In this document: piece after piece, positions 35,988 to 40,205 of the stretch
How positions within the stretch are numbered: position 1 is the first letter of the stretch
Layout: each line of letters starts with the position of its first letter
From: Cytophagales bacterium
GTDB taxonomy: Bacteria; Bacteroidota; Bacteroidia; Cytophagales; 172606-1
Assembly: GCA_030448185.1 (NCBI GenBank)
Contig: JAUJNL010000073.1
Span: 1 to 40,205, forward strand
Direction of reading: 5' to 3'
Length of the DNA stretch: 40,205 nucleotides
Program-made: the position numbers and the translations under genes
Notes under the pieces: generated by a model
What the model was told of the DNA's origin: nothing
The model's input: only the letters and a program-made list of their open reading frames with translations
The model's database searches: none

Positions 35988-36278
35988 TTAATTCTGATAG
36001 TGAACTTTTAATCGTTCCAGACTAGCTGTAAATCTTGACAAGACTAACAGCAGACCCAGCGTTACGACCGTACAGCCGAACATCACGGCGGGCATGACAA
36101 CAACTTTCCGGGCTGGCGATTTACTTGCATAGACGATATCAAGAAACTTATATTGAATGCCTTCGGTGTTGGCTTTGCGCATCTGGCGACCTTGTGGGGA
36201 GCCAGGAGGTTGGGCAAACAAGAGGCGCCCCCAAAGAATAAAGATAATCAGAAAAGCGAAACGAGAAATTAAAATCAT
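35988..36278 (-). CDS. Small hypothetical membrane protein
   Basis: The 96-residue protein has a signal-like first helix (MILISRFAFLIIFILWGRLL, then FAQPPGSPQG) and a second membrane segment near residues 62-82 (VVVMPAVMFGCTVVTLGLLL). The loop between them is basic and has no motif I recognise. It may be a real small envelope protein or the remains of one. There is no conserved partner, as both neighbours are gene fragments. Confidence 0.45.
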   Translation of the reverse strand: MILISRFAFLIIFILWGRLLFAQPPGSPQGRQMRKANTEGIQYKFLDIVYASKSPARKVVVMPAVMFGCTVVTLGLLLVLSRFTASLERLKVHYQN

Positions 36279-36390
36279 AGGAACGATTGATCAGATAACG
36301 ATTGAAAACAGACTAATAAAAGTCAGTACACAAAGGTGAATTTTTACTAGCATTTAGGATGGAAACAATTTGGTAAATATAAGGGCCAGA

Positions 36391-36500
36391 TCACCATTGA
36401 TAGGTCAGGTGCAACCGGACAAAGAAGGGCGTGCCAGGCGTAAAATACCCTTCCGAGGGATCAACGGCCCGCTCCTTTTGGTAGCAATGTGCAGCATTTC
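36391..36500 (-). pseudogene. C-terminal tail of a TonB-dependent receptor
   Basis: About 30 codons end AVDPSEGYFTPGTPFFVRLH and LTYQW with TGA at 36391-36393. A short strand after an F/Y-x-PG-x-x-F turn and a final aromatic residue is how many Bacteroidota receptors end. Nothing upstream supports the rest of the barrel, so it would be a scrap. The remaining bases of the 36279-36746 gap show no other gene. Confidence 0.4.
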
Positions 36501-36746
36501 TTATCCATATGACCTTCGCGAATTTGCCGTTCGGCTGCTCCGCCGGCAAGTTTTGCACTCCCGTACTCACTTGTGCTCAGGGTGACAAAAAACACTCAAC
36601 AGGTCAGTCTGAGCATTAAGAAAATGAGTGGTTTTCGCGAAGACCTTTTTTTGTGTTTTTGCGAAAGTCCTAATCCAAAAATCAATCTGGGCTACTATTC
36701 CCCCTTCAAGATTTCTTCAAAAAGAAAGCTTATCTTAAAGGACATT

Positions 36747-36794
36747 ATGAAGGTGTTGATTATTGAAGACAACCAGGAATACAGGCTACCATGA
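36747..36794 (+). pseudogene. First codons of a response regulator, now a 15-codon leader
   Basis: MKVLIIEDNQEYRLP followed by TGA at 36792-36794. The first ten residues are the strand-1 and acidic cluster (IIEDN) of an OmpR-type receiver domain. The gene breaks off after about 13 codons. Its stop overlaps the start of the following hydrolase gene as ATGA, so ribosomes leaving it could re-initiate there. Confidence 0.6.
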
Positions 36795-37678
36795 ACCAAA
36801 TTAAAAAAGAAGACATCAAACAAGAAGTATTTGACCTTTATGATGACTATGCCCACAACCGGCTCGACAGGCGTGAGTTTATGCAAAAGCTCTCCACGTA
36901 TGCAGTGGGAGGTCTTACCGTAGCCTCCCTGATGAGTTTCATCATGCCCGATTACAAGGGTGCCATCCAGATTACATCAGATGATCCTCGCTTAAAATCC
37001 GAATACGTTCAGTATCAGTCTGCAAAAGGTGGTGGAACGATCAAGGCGTTGTTGTCAAGGCCTGCGGATACGAAAAAGAAACTCGGAGGCATTGTAGTGG
37101 TTCATGAAAACCGGGGATTGAATCCGCACATTGAAGATGTTGCCAGGAGAGCCGCTCTGGCCGGATTTATTTCGATTGCTCCCGATGCGTTAACCCCATT
37201 GGGCGGTTACCCCGGTAATGACGATGAAGGCCGTACCCTGCAAAGTAAACGGGACCGGAATGAAATGCTAGAAGATTTTATCGCTGCCTTTGACTATCTG
37301 AGAAGCCACAAAGACTGTAATGGCAAAGTCGGTGTGGTAGGTTTTTGCTTCGGTGGGTGGATTGCCAATATGATGGCAGTGCGCATTCCGGATTTGGCGG
37401 CATCCGTTCCATTTTACGGTGGTCAGCCGGCCATCGAAGAGGTGACCAAAATAAAAGCGCCTCTTCTGTTGCATTATGCCGAACTGGACACCCGGGTGAA
37501 TGAGGGTTGGCCCGCGTATGAAAAAGCTTTAAAAGAGAATAAGAAAGATTACACAGCTTACATGTATGCGAATGCCAATCATGGCTTTCACAACGATACA
37601 ACCCCTCGTTTCGACAAAACGGCTGCAGAACTTGCCTGGAATCGTACCGTTGATTTCTTCAAGGAGAAATTGAAGTAA
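36791..37678 (+). CDS. Dienelactone-hydrolase-family protein with twin-arginine-like signal
   Basis: The 295-residue alpha/beta hydrolase begins with a charged stretch, then DRREFMQKLSTYAVGGLTVA, which has the twin-Arg and hydrophobic core of a Tat signal. The catalytic triad is visible: Cys in GKVGVVGFCFGGWIANM at about 185, Asp in HYAELDTRVN at about 235, and His in YANANHGFHND at about 265. Family members hydrolyse dienelactones in aromatic degradation, but many have unknown ester substrates. The start ATG overlaps a 15-codon response-regulator remnant, so the gene seems to have gained a foreign 5' region. The frame is intact. No aromatic-degradation genes are nearby. Confidence 0.92.
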   Translation: MNQIKKEDIKQEVFDLYDDYAHNRLDRREFMQKLSTYAVGGLTVASLMSFIMPDYKGAIQITSDDPRLKSEYVQYQSAKGGGTIKALLSRPADTKKKLGGIVVVHENRGLNPHIEDVARRAALAGFISIAPDALTPLGGYPGNDDEGRTLQSKRDRNEMLEDFIAAFDYLRSHKDCNGKVGVVGFCFGGWIANMMAVRIPDLAASVPFYGGQPAIEEVTKIKAPLLLHYAELDTRVNEGWPAYEKALKENKKDYTAYMYANANHGFHNDTTPRFDKTAAELAWNRTVDFFKEKLK

Positions 37679-37809
37679 CGATAAGAGACAGCCGATAGTA
37701 ATTTGCTCATCCTTTCTACTTGATTGGAGGAACGATTGAAATGGCATACTGGCTGTTTAGGTTTGCATAGAAAATAGCCCTAGTCAACAAAAAGTCAACT
37801 ACTAAATCC

Positions 37810-38190
37810 TTATAGAAGAGTAAAAGGATTGTTAGCGGCAATGTGGGTTACCTGAGTACCGGGCACTTTTGGTTGTAACCACTTAGCCGCATATTCCATA
37901 CCGGCTTCTTCACTAACGGCATGGCTCAGTACCAGTAAAGCCGTTTTCTGGCCCATCAGTAAACCATCTCTTACCCGTTCTACGGTTTCCCATTCCCTGG
38001 TTTCGCCGCTTAGAATTAGATCGGGCTTGTATTGTTGGATGGCAGCTATTTGCCTTTTACTATCCATGTACCCAAAGGCCAGATAGATAGTCTTGCAATG
38101 TTGGGATACATTGCCGACCAGCCGTACCGTAGCTATACCCAATTTATCTTTGGTGAGCACTTGTCTGAATTGTTCCTCCCCTCCGGAATG
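37810..38190 (-). pseudogene. Nif3-like dinuclear metal-centre protein, C-terminal fragment
   Basis: The open part reads VLTKDKLGIATVRLVGNVSQ, YLAFGYMDSKRQIAAIQQYK, PDLILSGETREWETVERVRD, LLVLSHAVSEEAGMEYAAKW and GTQVTHIAANNPF. The ordered His and Glu residues (SGE, SHAVSEEAG, THIAANNPF) match the C-terminal metal-site half of the Nif3/NGG1p family (HIPANNPF). The N-terminal half is absent; likeness ends near 38190, where another truncated gene begins in the opposite direction. The function of the family is uncertain. Confidence 0.75.
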
Positions 38191-38234
38191 CCCTCAACTT
38201 ATTAAACGAACCGGCTTCGCGGCAACTCCTAATT

Positions 38235-39080
38235 ATGCAAGATGGGCGGGAGAATACCTTCCTAAGCGGAGAGTACCGGCAGATGATTAACCGGGAGATT
38301 CCCGACTGCGAGATTATCGCGGTAAGCAATGGTTCCGAATGCGGAATACGGCAGTTTGAGCCTTACCGGGAAATTTTCCGCCTTAATTCTAACTTCTACG
38401 TCAATCCTCTTACCTGGGCGGCGGCTCTTGTGGCTGCCAATGGCGCCCTGTCTCTAGTATCAGGGGTACCAATCGCTGGCCCCGTGGTAGCCGGACCTGC
38501 AGCAGTTGTGGTCAATGCCGCCCTGCTGGCTGTGCTGCCCTTCGTGGGCAATAAATGGAAGTCGGACTTTAGTGTCCACGCCTTACCCGACCGGCAAGTG
38601 CGCAACGTTTTTCACGGACGCATTTTGGCCGAGAAGCGTTTTTTCGGCGCATTCAAGCTATTTGACTTAAAGGCTTGGGAAGCCAACCGGAATTCACGAG
38701 CTGACTTATTGCCCTGGGACTCCGCGCCGGGCAGCTATTATAGCATGGGCCGATATAGCATGGGCCGAAACATCAATGCCCAGTTGCCCAACGTAAATAT
38801 TGATGAGTTTCCCTTTCTGTCGGCAAACCTGGAAATAGATATAGTGCCTATCTTTACCTTTGAGCCCACTGTCAGCTCCCTGGATGTCACCACAGTGAAC
38901 CCCAGCACCGGCTGCGATTACTGGGACACTGATGCAGACGTAACGAGTACCGGCACTCTCACTATTACCCGTTTAGACTTAAATGCCGGAGTTATTGCCG
39001 GTCGGTTCGAATTCACCCTTGCCAAACCCGGTTGTGATACCATCCGGGTGACGGAAGGTAGATTCGATATGCCTTTGTAA
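38235..39080 (+). CDS. Hypothetical secreted protein, probably N-terminally truncated
   Basis: The 281-residue frame has three parts. Residues 1-55 (NREIPDCEIIAVSNGSECGI) resemble an interior stretch of large Bacteroidota exported proteins, some hydrolase-like. Residues about 60-110 are two hydrophobic, Ala-rich segments (WAAALVAANGALSLVSGVPI, VVVNAALLAVLPFVGN). The C-terminal 60 residues (DYWDTDADVTSTGTLTITRL, VIAGRFEFTLAKPGCDTIRV, TEGRFDMPL) match the small beta domain seen in many Bacteroidota lipoproteins (GTFEF...VTDGRF). No signal peptide is present, and the reading frame continues a few codons upstream of the ATG, so the gene was probably cut by the deletion that also cut the Nif3-like gene. 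Confidence 0.5.
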   Translation: MQDGRENTFLSGEYRQMINREIPDCEIIAVSNGSECGIRQFEPYREIFRLNSNFYVNPLTWAAALVAANGALSLVSGVPIAGPVVAGPAAVVVNAALLAVLPFVGNKWKSDFSVHALPDRQVRNVFHGRILAEKRFFGAFKLFDLKAWEANRNSRADLLPWDSAPGSYYSMGRYSMGRNINAQLPNVNIDEFPFLSANLEIDIVPIFTFEPTVSSLDVTTVNPSTGCDYWDTDADVTSTGTLTITRLDLNAGVIAGRFEFTLAKPGCDTIRVTEGRFDMPL

Positions 39081-39506
39081 TAACGCTTAAAGAGTCATCC
39101 TTTTGAGTAGCCAGAATACCCTTAAGAAGCTACCATTAAGTAAGGTTACCATCGAGAGCTATTTCCTTTAAGATCAAATTTGGGAAATCATACTATATTA
39201 AAATAGGCATCGTTTTCAGCAAATTTAGTGCTTGGTTTGAGTTCTCCAACAGTATGTGCAGGCTTGATAGCTTTGGAAGTAAAAATGGAGATAGAAATCG
39301 TTATAGTAAGGGTAGTGTCGGTAACGTACCGGTAGTTTTCGTTGAGGACATACAATACAAATTATTTTAACCGGGGAATTGGACTCTAGTGTTGGTCAAG
39401 GTTGCGCCGTTTTGTCTATGCAATCCGTCATGGACGGCTAAGAGTAAGCCGTTAGGACCTGCTGCCTGAACTATTGAGCAAAGCTCAGACGTAGAATTGC
39501 AACAGT
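39081..39506. other. Non-coding gap
   Basis: Six-frame reading shows only short open stretches without family likeness. I see no repeat or RNA signal. Confidence 0.5.
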
Positions 39507-39521
39507 TTACTGGAGGAATTT

Positions 39522-39690
39522 TTAGGCAGCAATTCTTTTTTCTTCTAAATACATTTCTTGTAAATACAACTGATATTGTTCGGGACTTCTGTTACCTAAT
39601 GCAGAGTGCCTTCTTTTTCTGTTGTACCCCCCCTCGATAGATTCGAAAATAGCCAGTTTAGCCGGCTTCATAGTTAGGTAATCAGCCTGA
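39522..39690 (-). pseudogene. IS3-family OrfB, 3' end only
   Basis: The residual tail reads ADYLTMKPAKLAIFESIEGG, YNRKRRHSALGNRSPEQYQL and YLQEMYLEEKRIAA. This is the conserved OrfB C-terminus after the third catalytic residue; the D, D and E residues are lost. It is fused almost directly to the end of orfA. Confidence 0.8.
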
Positions 39691-39734
39691 TGGACCTGCA
39701 CGAGCAAATGGACCTGAAATTTCATTTCATCGGT

Positions 39735-39989
39735 CTATAGCATCGGGTCCAGATAGCTCTTTCTAGCTGGGCCTCCAACTCCTTTTGTAAGCGTCTGATT
39801 TCTATTTGTTCAACTGTAGGGAGTAGTTTCTCAGGATGTGCTACATTAGCATGCTGATGTTGTCTCCACTTACTCGAGTCTACCCGGATCTATTCCTAAC
39901 TCTGTTGCCGCTATTTTTACCGATCCTTTGGCATAAGATAACGCTACTGCCAGCTGCTTGAATACTTCATCAAATACTTGTCTTTTCAT
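39735..39989 (-). pseudogene. IS3-family OrfA, single frameshift
   Basis: From ATG 39989: MKRQVFDEVFKQLAVALSYA, KGSVKIAATELGIDPGRL (helix-turn-helix), then a one-base shift at CTCGAGTAAG to SKWRQHQHANVAHPEKLLPT and VEQIEIRRLQKELEAQLERA, the coiled-coil end. OrfA would bind the element ends. The shift makes a premature stop after 40 codons. Confidence 0.7.
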
Positions 39990-40205
39990 AAGGCTTAAGT
40001 TAACAGATTATTAAATCTGCCTGTCTTTTTGCCTCCAGTCAAAGGTAGCAAGTTCAAAAACCTGCTTCACAAACTAGTACCCCCATCCACACCTTTTAAA
40101 TAACTACTAAAAAATTATTTCTCCTCTCTGTAGGGGATTGCTTGCACTTGCTTGACTATTATGGAAAGGAAAACATTTCCCATCCACTCAAGGTAAATGA
40201 AAGAA

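Larger units (their letters stand above)
39507..40043 (-). mobile_element. Internally deleted IS3-family element
   Basis: Related inverted ends are visible: TTTACTGGAGG near 39507-39517 and the complement of TTGACTGGAGGC near 40030-40042, each followed by a similar A/T-rich run and AGGCAG. Between them are orfA and only the last part of orfB, so most of the catalytic domain has been deleted. It is about 540 bases instead of the usual 1.2-1.4 kb. Confidence 0.6.

Overview
The window looks like chromosomal or mobile-rich accessory DNA from a member of the Bacteroidota, probably Cytophagales and perhaps Spirosomataceae-like (inference from family content, not from a marker gene). The signs are a SusC/SusD pair with an ECF sigma factor and FecR anti-sigma factor, TonB receptors with carboxypeptidase-like N-terminal domains, a DUF4249 lipoprotein partner, a type IX (T9SS) sorting domain, and Bacteroidota-type IS3, IS4, IS5, IS1, IS110 and ISL3 transposases. 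I see no tRNA, rRNA or CRISPR array.

Layout. 1-3.4 kb: an intact TonB receptor followed by a frameshifted DUF4249 partner. 3.5-5.7 kb: a VapB-like antitoxin with a broken VapC toxin, then an IS4-family element whose inverted repeats can be read at both ends. 5.8-8.1 kb: a truncated DUF6371/Toprim-type protein, a nuclease remnant and an intact DHFR-like reductase. 8.1-9.9 kb: an epoxide hydrolase gene cut by an IS1-family element with a clear 8-bp target duplication. 9.9-12.8 kb: an IS3 element that carries an IS110 element between orfA and orfB.

12.8-26.1 kb: a polysaccharide utilization locus on the minus strand. Read in its own direction it runs ECF sigma, FecR, SusC with a signalling domain, SusD, sulfatase, heparinase-I-like lyase with carbohydrate-binding and T9SS domains, sulfatase, sulfatase. 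It is predicted to take up and degrade a sulfated uronic-acid-containing glycan. The five upstream genes are open; the lyase and the two distal sulfatases are frameshifted, and the last is cut by the IS3 element.

26-34.3 kb: a graveyard with MITE-like palindromic repeats and remnants of an astacin peptidase, a MarR regulator, a cyclopropane-synthase-like methyltransferase, an AraC regulator, ISL3, IS4 and IS3 fragments, a complete-ended IS5 element and a bestrophin. 34.3-40.2 kb: an intact AI-2E family permease and dienelactone hydrolase among gene tails (YceI, TonB receptor, response regulator, Nif3-like), then an internally deleted IS3.

The signals I find most worth following are: two IS4-type elements with a hairpin whose 3' arm abuts the transposase ATG; a candidate bridge-RNA region upstream of the IS110 recombinase; a MITE-like element whose arms can pair in two mutually exclusive ways; a dienelactone hydrolase coupled by ATGA overlap to the first 15 codons of a lost response regulator; and decay of the glycan locus from its distal end. 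Many breaks are single-base indels, several in poly-A runs, so sequencing error must be excluded for some of them.
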